The notes beneath the pieces are model-generated. The model was not told where the DNA came from. It saw nothing but the letters and a program-made list of their open reading frames with translations, and ran no database searches. A stretch of DNA of 64,000 bases. Source: Abelmoschus esculentus (lineage: Eukaryota; Streptophyta; Magnoliopsida; Malvales; Malvaceae). The DNA lies in contig JAUCBN010000023.1 of assembly GCA_035048815.1 (NCBI GenBank), positions 7,819,501-7,883,500 on the forward strand. Reading direction: 5' to 3'. Shown piece by piece: positions 1-14,487 of the stretch (its first letter is position 1; each line of letters begins with the position of its first letter). Both the position numbers and the translations under genes were made by a program.

Positions 1-906
1 TCAATGTTTTTGCATTGGTTGAGCATATTAGATTGAATATCAAAATTGGTAAAATTCTGGTTTTTGTCCTTGTACTATTCTCAATTTAGAGATGCAGTCC
101 TTGGTCAATTTAGGTGGTCAATTTAGGTGAATAATGAAGTCGAGAGAAAAAAATTGAGGGAAGTAGGTATATTTAAAAAATATTTAAGAGAATAGGTCAA
201 AAGGAACAATGTTTTTTTGTACCTCGTGCATGTACAACGTTGAATTCAGTTTAATCCAATGATCAACATGGATCTCAATACCTGCAATCGGTCGGTGAGG
301 TCCAAACAATATCGTAGATTTTGGCTTATTTTTCCAGAATTGTCTAAATTCACTTATTTTCCTAAATATAACCTTAAACATTATTATTCCCCTAAATTTC
401 CCCGGTCCTTATACTTCAATTGGTATAATTTTGTTATTAGGATGATAAAGTCTTTTTAAATAAATAAAAAAAAAGGCTTAATACACTTTTCCCTCTTAAA
501 CTATACTTGTTTTCTCGATGATTTTAATCGAAATTTCACCTATGAGAGAAGGTGAACTCTGAAGGAAGAAAAGGGTGTTCCTGATGGCTCCATAGACTAG
601 AACACATACCCTAAAAAAATATAAAAAATAAAGATAAACTGTCAAATATACGTACTTTAAAAAGTAAACTAAAACTTCAAAATATTTAAGTAAAATAAAA
701 ATAAAAATATTATATACACTCAATTAATTGAACTAATCCATACTTAATTTGGATATAAGCACCATGCAAAGAAGCTGAAAAAAGTGATGATAAATAAATA
801 AATAAATAAATAAAGCAGTAATATCTTTTTTGAGTTGTGTATAAGTAATGCAATATATCTTGCTTCTAATAATTATTAAAATAATTTTCTTCCTGCACGA
901 ATATCA
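1..906. other. Intergenic, AT-rich, no gene seen
   Basis: Only short reading frames occur here, none resembling a known protein and none with splice-linked extensions. Pieces around 55-440 resemble the degenerate dispersed repeats seen elsewhere in the window. The one distinct feature is the TAAA microsatellite at 791-814. Confidence 0.5.
791..814. repeat. (TAAA)6 microsatellite
   Basis: Six uninterrupted copies of TAAA lie about 90 bp upstream of the tRNA gene. It is a simple sequence repeat with no further evidence of function. Confidence 0.9.
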
Positions 907-990
907 GGGGTAGTGGCGCAGTTGGTTAGCGCGTAGGTCTCATAGCTTCTGAGTTATCCTGAGGTCGAGAGTTCGAGCCTCTCTCACCCC
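907..990 (+). tRNA. tRNA-Met (CAT), elongator, with intron
   Basis: The 84-nt gene folds as a tRNA. The acceptor stem pairs GGGG(T) at 907 with (C)ACCCC ending at 990, the D-arm contains GGCGCAGTTGGTTAGCGC, and the T-arm carries GTTCGAGCC. The anticodon CAT lies in the loop CTCATAG and is followed by a short extra segment, as expected for the small intron of plant elongator tRNA-Met genes, one of the two intron-bearing nuclear tRNA classes in plants (with tRNA-Tyr). The GAGAGTTCGAGCC box is an intact pol III B box. A C is present near the end, but CCA is not encoded, as normal for nuclear tRNAs. A T-rich stretch (TTTTTTT) follows shortly after and could end transcription. Confidence 0.93.
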
Positions 991-1489
991 AAGCATTTTA
1001 GCTTTTTTTAACGCAATTTTCATAGGTATCATTGGCAATCGTATTCAGTCAGATTATTTTCCCCATGCAAGGGGATATTGTTTTAATTTTGTTTCTTCTA
1101 AATCGTATTCGGCCACTATTCCTTTTTCGAAAAGTATTGTAGATCGAATTGAAAATCGATAGTTCAATCGGTAGGATAAAACTACGGAGAAAAGAATATA
1201 AGATTAACGGTTTAATCGATTATGAACTATTATAATTTTTTGTTAATTTTATGAAGTATTTGATTAATTGTTATCGAATCAACAATTCAATTAAATAAAT
1301 CAAGAATAAATGGTTATTCGATTCAATCATCGATCTAATTCTTACAACATGAATTGAGTTGGACCATTTCTTAAAAAAAAAGTTTGGTTTTTGCTATTAT
1401 TTGACAAAGAAGAAACATGTGTGGGCTAGGCCCATTATATAATTCTTATGTCTGTCCTATTGGATCATTTTCTTTATTTTTAGAGTTAA

Positions 1490-2060
1490 TTCATCATGCA
1501 TCCTCAAATTAATCTCTAAATTTTACATTAGCCTATAAACTTCAAATCGTTATAATTTAAAGTTAATTATAATACACGTGTCCAAATTATGATTTTTATT
1601 TTAAATTAATCTATAAACTTTTAAAAATTTTAATTTATCCTCAAACTACGATGATTATTATAAATTGGCTCCCAAACTTGTGAATATTCCAATTTCATTT
1701 TTAAACTATGACATATTAGTCCTCAAACTTTTTTAGATTCTAATTTCATCATTATATTAATACTATGATAGTCATATTCTATGTTATTAAACCCATTATA
1801 AATATTGTTAATCATCGTGTAAATACTTATTTATATTACATAATATTATGATATTTTAAATAATAATTTAAAAATAAAATTATAACATTCAATAATTTGA
1901 GGATAAATTTAAATTAACAGTCAGAATATAAAATAAAATTACAACATTTAAAAATATAAAAAAATAATATAAAATAATTATAATTTAAAAATAAAATTAA
2001 AATATTTAAAAGCTTAAGAACCATTTAAAACTAACAATCATAATTTACAATATTATATAT
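1490..2060. repeat. Degenerate foldback element (inverted arrays)
   Basis: The left half repeats units of the type 'cctcaaact...aattt(c)atttttaaact' in one orientation. The right half (about 1850-2060) carries the reverse type 'aataatttgaggataaatt...aaaataaaattacaacattt'. The design matches the clearer foldbacks at 2732-3373 and 17915-18430. Boundaries are approximate because of decay. Confidence 0.4.
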
Positions 2061-2731
2061 TTAAAATTGCACCGAGTACTCATGATCTTCCCTAATACCT
2101 AGAAATAAGGACCAAATCGATTATATATTATATTATATATTTTTTAAAATATTATAATCTTATATTATATTTTTAAAACATTATATTATATAATATAATA
2201 TTATTACATATATATGGTAATGTCTGATATCATTATTCCACAAAAGCTGGGCCCTGGCTTCTCGGTGAAGTTGTTTTTATCATACACACGTGACAAATTT
2301 AGTTATATTAATATAAAATTAGATAGTTTTTACATGTTTTTTTTTAAATTATATGATTAATATTTTAATAATTTAGCAGTTAAATTTATTAATATAATTG
2401 TATTTATAATATATAAAATTATAAATTAATTTAACATTTAAATGATTAATATTTAATTTAATTTTTTTTATTTTAACGGTCTCTTTTGGGAAAGAATACT
2501 GCCACGTGTCATAACCTTGGTCCTTTGAAATAGTGATTATAGTATTGGCAAATTGGCAAGAACGTAGATTGAACGGTAATTTGCATTATAGATTACGATT
2601 TTGTTTTGTTTTTACTTTAATCCGAAGTAAAATATTTTGGGATTAATTAAGAAGCTTATTGACATAAACACAGTTTAAGTATAGGATCAAACAATAATTA
2701 TACGCATCGTTTTCCGTTATAAAAAAATAAA

Positions 2732-3373
2732 GGTAAACTGCAATTAAGGTCAATTAATTATGGGTAGGGTTACATTTGGGTCACTTAATTATTAAAAGAT
2801 ACATTTAGGTCACTTAATTATAGGTAAGATTATATTTGGGTGACTCAGTTAATAAATATTATATTTGACCACTTAATTATAGGTAAGGTTATATTTTGGT
2901 CACTCAATTACTAAAAGTTATGTTTGGGTCACTTAATTATGAACAATGTTATATTTGAATCACTTAATTATAGGTAGAGTTACATTTGGGTCACTCAATT
3001 ACTAAAAATTATGTTTGGTCACTTAATTATAGATAAGGTTACATTTGGGTCACCCTTCATATTTGAAAAAAGTTTATCTAATCGTGTATTAGATTAATTA
3101 ATAATTTCAAATGAAGTATTTTAATGTTAACAAGGTTATACAAGTGATTTAGAAGAAAAAAAAACGACCGAATTGATGTACTTTTTCAAATATGAAGGAC
3201 GATTCAAATATAACGTTACCTATAATTGAGTGACTCAAATGTAACCTTACCTATAGTTGAGTGACCCAAATGTAACCTTACCTATAATTGAGTGACTCAA
3301 ATGTAATTTTCAATAATTAGATGACTCAAATATAACTATACCCATAATTGAGTGACCTTTGTTACAATTTACC
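2732..3373. repeat. Foldback element of tandem inverted units
   Basis: The left arm (2732 to about 3055) is a head-to-tail array of units such as GGTTACATTTGGGTCACTTA followed by ATTAT. After a unique centre, the right arm (about 3205-3373) carries the same unit reversed, as TGAGTGACTCAAATGTAACC. The outer ends pair: GGTAAACTGCAATTAAGGTC at the left against the complement of the GACCTTTGTTACAATTTACC end at the right. It encodes no protein. Its structure is that of a foldback or long-TIR MITE. Confidence 0.7.
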
Positions 3374-5826
3374 CAAAAATAAGCAAAAGAATGAAGAGAT
3401 CTATTTATTGGTCGGATAGCCAAGAATACATATATTATCTCATCTTGTATGAGTTCAACTCTTGATATTAGTTTTGAGATTTAATAAATTTCCGTTAAAC
3501 GTACACAATTCAAGCCAAAATAATACTCGAACAACTAAATCAATAGAAAATGAAAAGTATAGGGACTAATTGTAGAATTTTGACCTTCGATTTAAACTAG
3601 TCAAATTGGATTAGAAAAAAGGAAGTCTTAGTTTATTGCCACGTTTCAAATTGTTATTAGTTTATTTCTTTGAATTTAGTTGAATTTGTACTCAAACGTA
3701 TTTTTTTTAATAAGCTAATAGTGATTATAGTAGTATCTATTATAGAATATAATCTCTATCATTTGGCATTGATCGCTCAATCACTCTGCTAACATCGTTG
3801 GTGTTCGAATCCATAACCTCTGAGAACAACAACTGTTTCTTTAAACATTTGGATTAGAGGCTCGTGCATAACGTATTTTTTTTGTATTCACTATTAATGA
3901 TTTAGTTTTGCATACCTACTGAATTTCTAATATCTTTGCATCTATGGCATAAAATCGTGCATTGTCCCTTGTCTGATGTTGTAAATAAAAAAAAAATTAA
4001 AAGGATCATTTTATAATAAATTTTTATAATACTCGATTTAAGTTAGTCGATCAATAAATCAGATATTAATAATCGTAAAAAATATTATATTTTACTTGCA
4101 GAATCTTTGTTAGAAGAAGTAATAATGATTCTAAGACGTGATCAACAATTTTCTTGTAAGACTTTTCTATTGCTTCCAAGATACATCTAGGTCTTAAAAC
4201 CTCTTATCAAAATAGTGAAAATGGTGGCTAAAAAATTTATATAATTTTATTTTTATAAATTTAAATCTTGATATTATAATATAATATCCTTTCATTTAAT
4301 AAAAAAAATATGAAAATGTTACAGACGAAATGTTCATCACAAATATAATCAAGGGTTAAGTCGAAAATTTTATAAATAAGATCAAATAAATTTATAAACA
4401 CAATAAATCTCTAGCATTAGATCCCTTAAATAAGGTCAAAGGTCTGAAACATGTTATCGTGAATGAAGTAAACTGAAATACGAAAAGTTATTCTTAATTA
4501 TAACAAGTCTTTCGGTACTCGATTAAATTAGTTTTATTTTTAAAAAAAATTGTTTGTATTTCTCCGGTGCCTGCATGAGCCATGCTATATTCTATGATAC
4601 AAGTTTTGGATTTTGTGATATTTATTTGAATATTTTTTATACGTGAATCTGATGCATGCGAAGAACACTGCCCGAAAAACAATCCTCCTATTGGGTCATT
4701 AGGACAGTAAATCGTGTACTAACTGTGGGAGACAAAGAAATCAACCAACTTGCTGCACATGGGGGATTGCTTACTTACCATGGAATAATCTCCACTAGGA
4801 GGGAATTAATGGTAGATCAACACTCTTCTACTAAAAACTAAATAGAATAGCGTTACCGGAGGTGACAAACGAATCGTTCGGTTTAGGTTATTTTGATTTA
4901 AATTATATAGGTCTAACCATATTTTATTTTTGTTTGGTTTGGATTAGTTCGAATCCAGTTCAATTTTAGTTCAGGTTTATGGTGATTTCGATTCGGGTCG
5001 TTAATTTTTGTTTTGGTTAATATTGAATCAGTTGATTTCAGGTATAAGAGATTGATTTCGGTCAAGTTTTCAAGTCAAGTTATGTATTTACACATTATAT
5101 ATAATTTTATATAGCTAGTATATTTGACTTTTCGGTGAGTTATGAAGTAGTTGAGATTCTATATTTCTTTCTTTATTTTTATTATCTTTTCTTTCTCTTG
5201 GGTTGTCTTCGGTTTGAATCTATTCTATTCGATTGAAATCGGTTCAGATTCATTATCGATTCAACTAAAATTTGGGTTGATTTCAGTTCGTTTCATTTTA
5301 TTTAGGGTTTAGGATAACATTCGAGTTGATTTCGGGTCTTGTTTCTAGTAAATCAATTCAGGTCCTGAGTTAAGTTTGTCAGGTGTAAGTGTTACACTAA
5401 CACATAAATAAGATCAAATATTAAGAAAAATAGATTGTCGATTTTTTTATAATAAAAAAATACCTCATTAAAAATCTCTAAGCATCGCTTCTAACTAAAG
5501 TCTTTGATTTTAGTGTCACTTGAATAGAGATGAAATTATGACTGAACTATGAGAGACAAATTGATTGACTTTGAAACGAATATGATATTAAAAAGTAATT
5601 CAATCATAACATTCAAGAAAGTTTAAATTTAGTATTACTAATTTTAAAATCGAAAGATCTTAAAAGTAATTAAAACAAAAAATAAAAACTTTATTCTATT
5701 AATTTTAATGTACAATATAATAAAAATGTAATGGTTTAAGATATAGTATCCACTACCAATAGTCATGATAAATTCTCTCGGTGTTTTCACTAAAAGATGA
5801 ACAATAATCATAAAATGTATACTATC

Positions 5827-5999
5827 AGGGACGAAGCTAAAGAGGGGTGGGTGGGGCAATCACTCTCACCCCGAAGATTTTTTTTTTTACTTTTGTCCCC
5901 TTATTTAAATTCTTTTAAAATTATTTTTCTTATAAATTTGTCTCCTACTTTTAAACATTTATGTTTTGTCCCTTCAACTTTAAATACTGACTCCGTCCT
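5827..5999. repeat. Dispersed small element, copy 1 (AGGGACGAAG ends)
   Basis: The segment starts AGGGACGAAG and ends CTCCGTCCT, roughly inverted ends. It carries internal words 'ttataaatttgtctc' and 'aaacatttatgttttgtccctt' that recur at 45535-45694 and about 62958-63073. It is noncoding and has the size of a small non-autonomous element. The family is not identified. Confidence 0.5.
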
Positions 6000-6325
6000 A
6001 TATACTATTCTTATGAATAGTGATCAAACCTCTAATCTAACAGTTAAGACCCTACTATTTTCTAATCTTGATGAATGTATGATTAATGTGTCATAAAAAC
6101 AACAACTAAAAACACATTGAACAAGTGGTCGTTTAGGACACATGAACATGCTAGGATTCCTTGCTTTAACCCTTGGCAAATACCCTACAAACCCTCACTC
6201 TATGACTTTTACACTATAAACAATTCACACTACTTGGTTTAAAATACTTGTTTACATGCCCATATCACCCCATTTCCATGGTGTTAAAGTACAAGAAGTA
6301 GGACCTATACCCCCCATATTTAGGG

Positions 6326-6335
6326 TATATAAATA
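6326..6335 (+). promoter_or_regulatory. Likely TATA box of the MYB gene
   Basis: TATATAAATA lies 58 bp before the MYB start codon, giving an expected transcription start near 6355-6360 and a short leader of about 35 nt. It is the best TATA match in this upstream region. Confidence 0.6.
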
Positions 6336-6392
6336 CTCTAATCCACCACAACAAGAAGTACACTTAAAGAGGAAGTTAGGTCAAGCAAAGTA

Positions 6393-8413
6393 ATGGGGAG
6401 GAAGCCTTGTTGTGCCAAAGAAGGTGTGAACAGAGGTGCATGGTCTGCCAATGAGGACCAAATCCTCACACATTACATCAAAAACAATGGTGAAGGAAAA
6501 TGGAGAGACCTTCCTCAAAGAGCTGGTATATCTTGTTGTTTTACTACATTATGGTTTGAATTCATATGTTTTTTTTACATGGATAGAACAACTCTTAGAC
6601 CGTGTTTTTGGTTGTTGTTGGGGTCCTCAACAACTGTACTTGGTCTTTATTTTCTCGTCAAACGATTCTTGATTTGGTTGTCAACGGGCGTTTGCCCACC
6701 TTGTTTTAGCCCTCAAACGGACATTTTATATAGAAGATGAATTGTTTAGCTTTTCAAAACTGTCGTTTTGGTTTTTAACTTCAAAAGGAAACCTTAGTCT
6801 CCAACTTATTATTTTTTTAATTCAATTTCTAAACGTGACACGATATCAAAGTTTTATGTCATTAAAATAATTAAAAACGGGTTAAAATTTAAATTCAATG
6901 ACTATTGCAAAAAAAAAGTTCTGGAATCAAATTGAAAAAAGTGGTCAAGTTAATGGATTAAAAGTTCGGAAACTAACGGATAAAAAACATTTTTTACTCC
7001 CTGAACTTATCGGTTTTTTTGAATTTGATCCCTAAATGTGACACAATTTCTTAGTATCGATTATTATGTCATCAAAATGACTAAATCTGGTTAAAACCCT
7101 AGTCTGCTAATATGAGTAAAATAAAATTTCAAGAATCAAACTAAAACAGTTGTCAAGTTTAAGGACAAAACTTGATTCGGTTCGGAAAAAGTTCAAAATA
7201 AAGTTTAAGTTATAAAATATAATATTTTATCTCGATTAACTCAAAATCTTTTGAGTCAACTCGATCAGTGGCAGATCCACTTTTCATCTAGGTGGATCAT
7301 GCCCAACCCTACACTTTTCAAAGTTTATATATTTACTTTTTTTTTTAATTTTTTTTATGAATTAATTTTTAAGTTTTTGTAACATTTAAGGTTTGTGCCC
7401 AACCTGAGATGTCGAAAGTTTCTATGTACTCACATTCAAATAAATTTTTAGATCCGCTACTGAATTCGATCGAATGTTCACCCTTATCAATACGAACTAA
7501 AAGTTCTTTTGCGTATGTGTAATATCCTTTTGTAATAAAATGTGGTTGATGCAGGGTTGAAGCGCTGTGGGAAGAGTTGCCGGCTCCGGTGGCTTAATTA
7601 TTTGAGGCCTAACATCAAGAGAGGAGACATCTCTAGTGAGGAAGAAGAGCTCATTATTAGACTACACAAGCTCCTTGGTAACAGGTAACTTCATTGCTAA
7701 AATTATGATTTTGGTCCTTCTACTATCATAAAATTCGATATTTAATCTCTATACTCGAATTTGACATAATGGTGTTCCCTACTTTTGTAATGTCATTAGT
7801 TTAATTAACACCGTTGATTATAGTATTAATGTTTTCATAAATCCGGTTAATGAAAGTTCGATTCGATTCTTTCAGGTGGTCGCTCATCGCCGGAAGATTA
7901 CCGGGGCGAACAGACAATGAAATAAAAAATTATTGGAACAAAAACTTGAGTAAAAGATTGCACGGTAAGAAGAACATTTCTCCCAAGACCACTGGAGCTT
8001 GTAATAAGCTGAGAACAATAGGTGAACACCAAGTGATACGAACCAAAGCCGTGAAGTGCACCAAGGCTGTCAATGTTACTCTAGACCCGAAATCCGAAAC
8101 CATCAGCCCGATCGAAACCCCGTCTTCTTCGGCCATCAACGAGGACCATAATTCCCTGGATTTCCTAATGGATTTCGATGTCGATGAACTTCTCATACCC
8201 GAATACGACCCGATCTCGGACTTCCATCATCAAGTTGAAGGTGACGACGTCGAATTTGGTAATGGTTTCGACTTGATTATCGATGAAGTCAATGAGGTTT
8301 GCAATTCAATGGATGGCTTGAGGGATGGTGCTGAGTTTTTTCAGACAAGTGAAGACTTGGATGTTCGAAGCCTAACATCGTATCTAAATATAGAAGATGA
8401 ATGGATCGATTAG
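6393..8413 (+). CDS. TT2-like: R2R3-MYB transcription factor, TT2-like (subgroup 5)
   Basis: Three exons, 6393-6525, 7555-7684 and 7876-8413, give 266 residues. The 133 bp and 130 bp first exons are the standard R2R3-MYB sizes and the phases join cleanly. The protein starts MGRKPCCAKEGVNRGAW. R2 and R3 span about residues 14-116, with the usual Trp spacing and Phe/Leu replacement of the first R3 Trp. R3 contains the bHLH-partner motif [DE]Lx2[RK]x3Lx6Lx3R, matched exactly by ELIIRLHKLLGNRWSLIAGR. Just after the MYB domain comes VIRTKAVKCTK, the motif of subgroup 5 (TT2, proanthocyanidin regulators that act in MYB-bHLH-WD40 complexes). The C-terminus is acidic and probably activates transcription. 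The nuclear role in condensed tannin or flavonoid control is inferred from family motifs. A related anthocyanin-type MYB is possible, but the KPRPR motif of that group is not seen. Confidence 0.9.
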
Positions 8414-9316
8414 TTGAAGTTAACCAAAGTTTGTCATTTCATAGTTATGCTGTGGTAATAAGAATTTATTGTCGGGTTCATTTTTAATTAGGAAAAATTA
8501 GTCGACCGAATCGTAATCTTAGTATGTTATCGATATAACATTACAAAGATCGTGACTTGTGAGTTTAAATGTGTATGAACTTATCATATATAAATCTTTT
8601 TTTTCATTCGAATTAAGGTAACATAACCCTTAAATGGTAAGATTTCAGTTTTAAATGGGTTGATATTATCGTCGATATAAAATTTTACTTTATTTCCCTG
8701 TAATAAAGTAACAGTTGTATACTGTGATTAAAATGAAAAAATTTAAAGTTTAATGAACAAAATGAAAGCTTTGAAAATTAATAACCACTACTGTGATTTA
8801 CCCGAATATATAATTTAGAAGACGGTGGTAAACGTAAAACGTTAGTACATCGATTATTAATTTAAAAATAGTTTGATACATAAATTTGTATAAGCGTTTT
8901 AATTATAAGATTTTTAAATTTAGGTCAAGATTTAAGAACTAGAGATTTTGTTGTATGGCGTAAAATTTAAGGTTTATGATGAGAAATTAAAGTTTAGATT
9001 TTTAAAGGTTAGAGTTAAAGTTTCAATTTTTAAATTTTATAGTTTAAATGTAAAAGTTTTTGTAAATTTTTTACGTAATTTATATATTAAAATATAATCT
9101 TTATTATAAAATATATTTTAATACGCAAGCTTGTAAAATTTATGTAAGTCTTTTAATTTTAGACTAAGAGATTTAGATTTAGATCGGGGTTTGAGGATTT
9201 GATTCATATAGTATAGAATTTATAATTTGCTAATAATTTAGGTTTTAGATATTAATAATTTAGGGTTTAAATTTTATAATTTAAATACGAAAGGTTTTAG
9301 AGATTAGTAATTTAGA
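8414..9316. other. MYB 3' flank and spacer, no gene seen
   Basis: The sequence is AT-rich. The stretch 8880-9310 contains decayed repeats of the word 'aatttagggtttaaattttataattt', the debris of a tandem or dispersed repeat. There is no coding potential. Confidence 0.5.
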
Positions 9317-9742
9317 GTAAACTACTCATGTGTGATGTGACTATCGAACTATTTAAGCATACCTATGTTGACGTCAAACTAACAAACTCGTCAATTAAAC
9401 TATTAAACTTATTAAATTGACCTATTTTGGTCACCGTCGTTAAAATCCTAACGAGGAAGTGACAGAAAGATGACGTGTTCGTTAATAAAAAATTATAAAA
9501 TTATACAATTGATCCTTGTTATTTACTTATTATATTAATTTAATCTTAATTTTAATAAATATCAAATATATGATTTTAAAATTTTTTGTTACCTTTCACG
9601 TCATCCATCCGTTAAAATTTTAACGACAATGGTTTAAAATAAGCTAATTTAATAAATTTAATGACTTGATTAACGAATTTAATAGTTTGATGATCAAAAT
9701 ATATATGTTCATATAATGCGATGATTACTAGAATAATTTACC
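9317..9742. repeat. Inverted-repeat element in the RBX1 promoter
   Basis: The left end (GAGTAAACTACTCATGTGTGA) pairs loosely with the complement of the right end (AGTAATCATC...AATTTACC), and internal segments on both sides share the GTTAAAAT..TAACG word. It ends only about 105 bp before the RBX1 start codon, so it forms most of the proximal promoter. It is decayed and the boundaries are approximate. Confidence 0.4.
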
Positions 9743-9847
9743 TTATTATTATTCTCCTTAAATACTACTATTTTTTCTTAAAAACATATTGCTTCTTCTA
9801 TAGCATCTTCGTAAACATTTCTTCTTCTGCGGTTTTCAATCCCCGCC

Positions 9848-11624
<1,777 letters not shown>

Positions 11625-11917
11625 ATCTTTGGACTGTTATCAGCTGAATCTGCTTACCTTTGTCGCATGGCGTGGATGAAGATTGCATATTTCTTCATCT
11701 TTCTGTTGATTTTTACTGTATTTGCTTTTAGGAGAACACTTGGATCTATGAAATAAAGATTGGTATTTGCTTTGCATTGAGCGCAATATGCTTAAATTTT
11801 ATCAAGAATGATTCTTGAGCTAATGAATGTTTTTTCATGGGAAAATCTTTAGTTACAACATGAAAGGAAAAATTTAGGCTTTGGATTGTTTTAAGGTTTT
11901 GCCCATCACAAACATGA

Positions 11918-12379
11918 TGGGCCGAGTGTTTAACCGAATCGAGTCAAATTTTAAGTAATTCAAGTTGGTGAATTATATTTTATAACTCGAATTTTATTTG
12001 AATTTTTATTCGAGTTGAACTTATGAAATTTGAATCTAGTCGAGTTGTCAAGTTCCTATACAAATTTAATTATTATTATTTATCATGTTATTGTATGGTT
12101 TGATTTTAATTTAAACGAGTTGCTCTAATTATATTTGTATATATATATTTTTATTATTTATGTTATATATTTTTTATTTTTTATATCAGTATGTTATATA
12201 TCAGGAAAAATTGAGAGACTTGTTCTAATTTAGAAGTTTATTTATTATTTATTAATTATTAAAATATTTAAGTTGTTTTTTTATATCAGTTTATTATGAA
12301 ATTTGAGTTGAATCAATTTTTTGTATGAAGTTAAGTTAAAAAATTTAATTTTTTGAGTCGATTCGAGATTTATTACCCC
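11918..12379. repeat. TCGAGT-rich TA-flanked element, copy A (decayed)
   Basis: Shares with copies B, C and E the opening GAATCGAGTCAAATTTTAAG, the middle word 'attattatttatcatgtta' and an end ...ATTACCCC|TA. The left end (near GGGCCGAGTG) is eroded, so the start is approximate. It sits about 300 bp downstream of the RBX1 stop. Confidence 0.5.
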
Positions 12380-13429
12380 TAAATTTAAGACTTAGATTTT
12401 TAGAACCGAAGCATTTTAAGTTTGAATCATTTCAAGCTTGGCTATTTCAAAAGTATTTTGTGTTTGACACGACTTCAGGTTCGAGTTAATTCAAATTTGG
12501 ATTGGATAAGTTTAGTCTAAACAGTTGTTAATTGTTATAGAAATTATTAAATTTTGTTAATCGATTTTAAGAGTTCGATTATTGGTTAACTCGTAATTAT
12601 TAAAAAAAATTCTTTCACATGTTCAAAACTTTTTTAAAAATAATAAAATTATACTCCCATGCATATTATATTGATTTTCAGGGAAAAGAAACTTAAATAG
12701 GGATATTCTGAATGCAAACTCCATATTATTTGTATAAATAATTTAATAATAATTAATATACAAATTAATTATTAATCATATTTTTAATTAATTAATTAAT
12801 TAAAATTATTCAATTTTAATAATTAAATTAATTAACCTATAAAATATAACCGTTAACGGTTATAATAAAATTTTATCTCGCTTAAAGGCTTCTTGTATCC
12901 TCTTCTAAATGTTAAATAGAAACTACGAAAAACGATGAGTTCAGTTTAACTAGATATAAAACGACATGAATTTACTGTTATAAAATTTTTAACGCCCCGT
13001 CTCAATAGATTTATCTGTACTGACAATTAAATTTTCTCATATTATTTTTTCTAGTCAAATAAACAAAGTACAATAACTTTTATGTCTCATCAAACAAGGA
13101 TTAGATATATATAATATCTATTTATTATTTTTATCTTAATCGATATAAATTGTATTTTTTAACTTTTATATTAATATCAAACTGTTATGTTATCCGATAT
13201 CAATGATTTAACGATTCGAAAAATCAAATTAAAAACTTAGTGATAGAACTTATTTTATATCTATAATAATAAAATTAATATACAAAATAAAGTTCAACGA
13301 AAAACAGATAGTTTACGCTAAGAATTATATTTTAATACATAAGTTGTATTAAAAAAATTATAGAATGGTATCAATGCCCCATTCAAGGGATTAATCATTT
13401 AATTAATCAAATCAAAGATGTTGGATATA

Positions 13430-13852
13430 GGGGTGAGCGTTCGATCGAGTCAAGTTTAATAGAGTCAAAAAATTTTGAGTTATTCGAGTTGACAAGTATA
13501 ATTTTATCATTCAAATTTTTATTCAAAAATTTTTTAGTCGAACTGAAAAAATTCGAGTCGAGTTTCAAATTTTTTTAAAGATTTAATTGTAATTATTTAT
13601 TATGTTATAGTACGATTTGATTGTAATTTAAACAACTTTCGCTAATCATATAAGTTATATATATATTTATTCATGTGTAGCATTATTTCTTCATGTTTTT
13701 ATATCATATATATTATAAAAATTTGAAGGACTTGTCTCAAACATAAAAATAAATCTTTTAATTACTAGAAAATTTCGAGTCGAGTCAAAACAAGTAGAAT
13801 ATTTTCGTCTCGAATCGAATTATTTAATTTTTTGAATCGAATTTTACTCCCC
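13430..13852. repeat. TCGAGT-rich TA-flanked element, copy B
   Basis: The 423-bp element begins GGGGTGAGCGTTCGATCGAG and ends TCGAATTTTACTCCCC. The outer bases form short inverted ends (GGGGTGAG / ACTCCCC), and TA lies directly outside on both sides (13428-13429, 13853-13854). The middle is alignable with copies C and E. No protein is encoded, so it is non-autonomous. Confidence 0.7.
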
Positions 13853-14487
13853 TAATTCGATACATTAGGGCATACATCCTTTACAATATGATAAATTTAG
13901 AAATTCTTTTCTTTTGTAGAAAATTGGGTAGATTTCAAACAAACCCTACAATATCAATTCATTTTCAAACAAAATTTGAACTAAACAATTGAAGGATAAA
14001 ATATAGACATTGACATTGGGTTATTCAATTATTACTTTGAAGTGATCTAAGTGATAAAAAATGATATATTTTATTTAGGTAACTCGGGTTTAAGTATTAT
14101 ATATGCACGGTGTATTTGAAAAAATTATTTAAAAAATTAAATAGATATTATCTTATAATCACATGTAAATTACTTGATTAAAGATTATTATGAACATAAA
14201 ATTTTACTATTAAAACTGAGACGGGCATCTAATATAATCTGATGTAACAAAATTTTAGTACCACCAACATTTATATATTTGGTTAATTTGATCTTAATTT
14301 AAAAAAAATGATAAATTTAACTAATTTAGTTTTTTATCGCACGATCAAACCAAGCAAGTCTATCGAATTAAAATAGTATTTAAATAAATACCTTCTATTA
14401 TAAAGTAACAATTGAATAACTGCAACGTGAAGGGAATATAACATTTTTAAGAGAAGAATAAAAACTAAACTAATAGAACTTTTTTTT

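Larger units (their letters stand above)
991..6325. other. Intergenic repeat-rich stretch, no gene seen
   Basis: Apart from the repeats listed separately (foldbacks at 1490-2060 and 2732-3373, small element at 5827-5999), I see no coding potential. About 3397-3490 has a tRNA-like look (a TAGCCAAG box followed by GAGTTCAACTC), which may be a decayed SINE. The segment 4860-5390 is rich in GGTTCGATTTCGG-like words and looks like a decayed repeat. Confidence 0.45.

Noticed and set aside
3720..3870. Possible tRNA or SINE (GTTCGAATCC near 3810)
   Set aside because: A B-box-like word is present, but there is no pairing acceptor stem, no clear A box and no flanking duplication.
4494..4841. Small open frames near 4.5-4.8 kb
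   Set aside because: Short, overlapping on opposite strands, no splice-linked exons and no recognisable domain.
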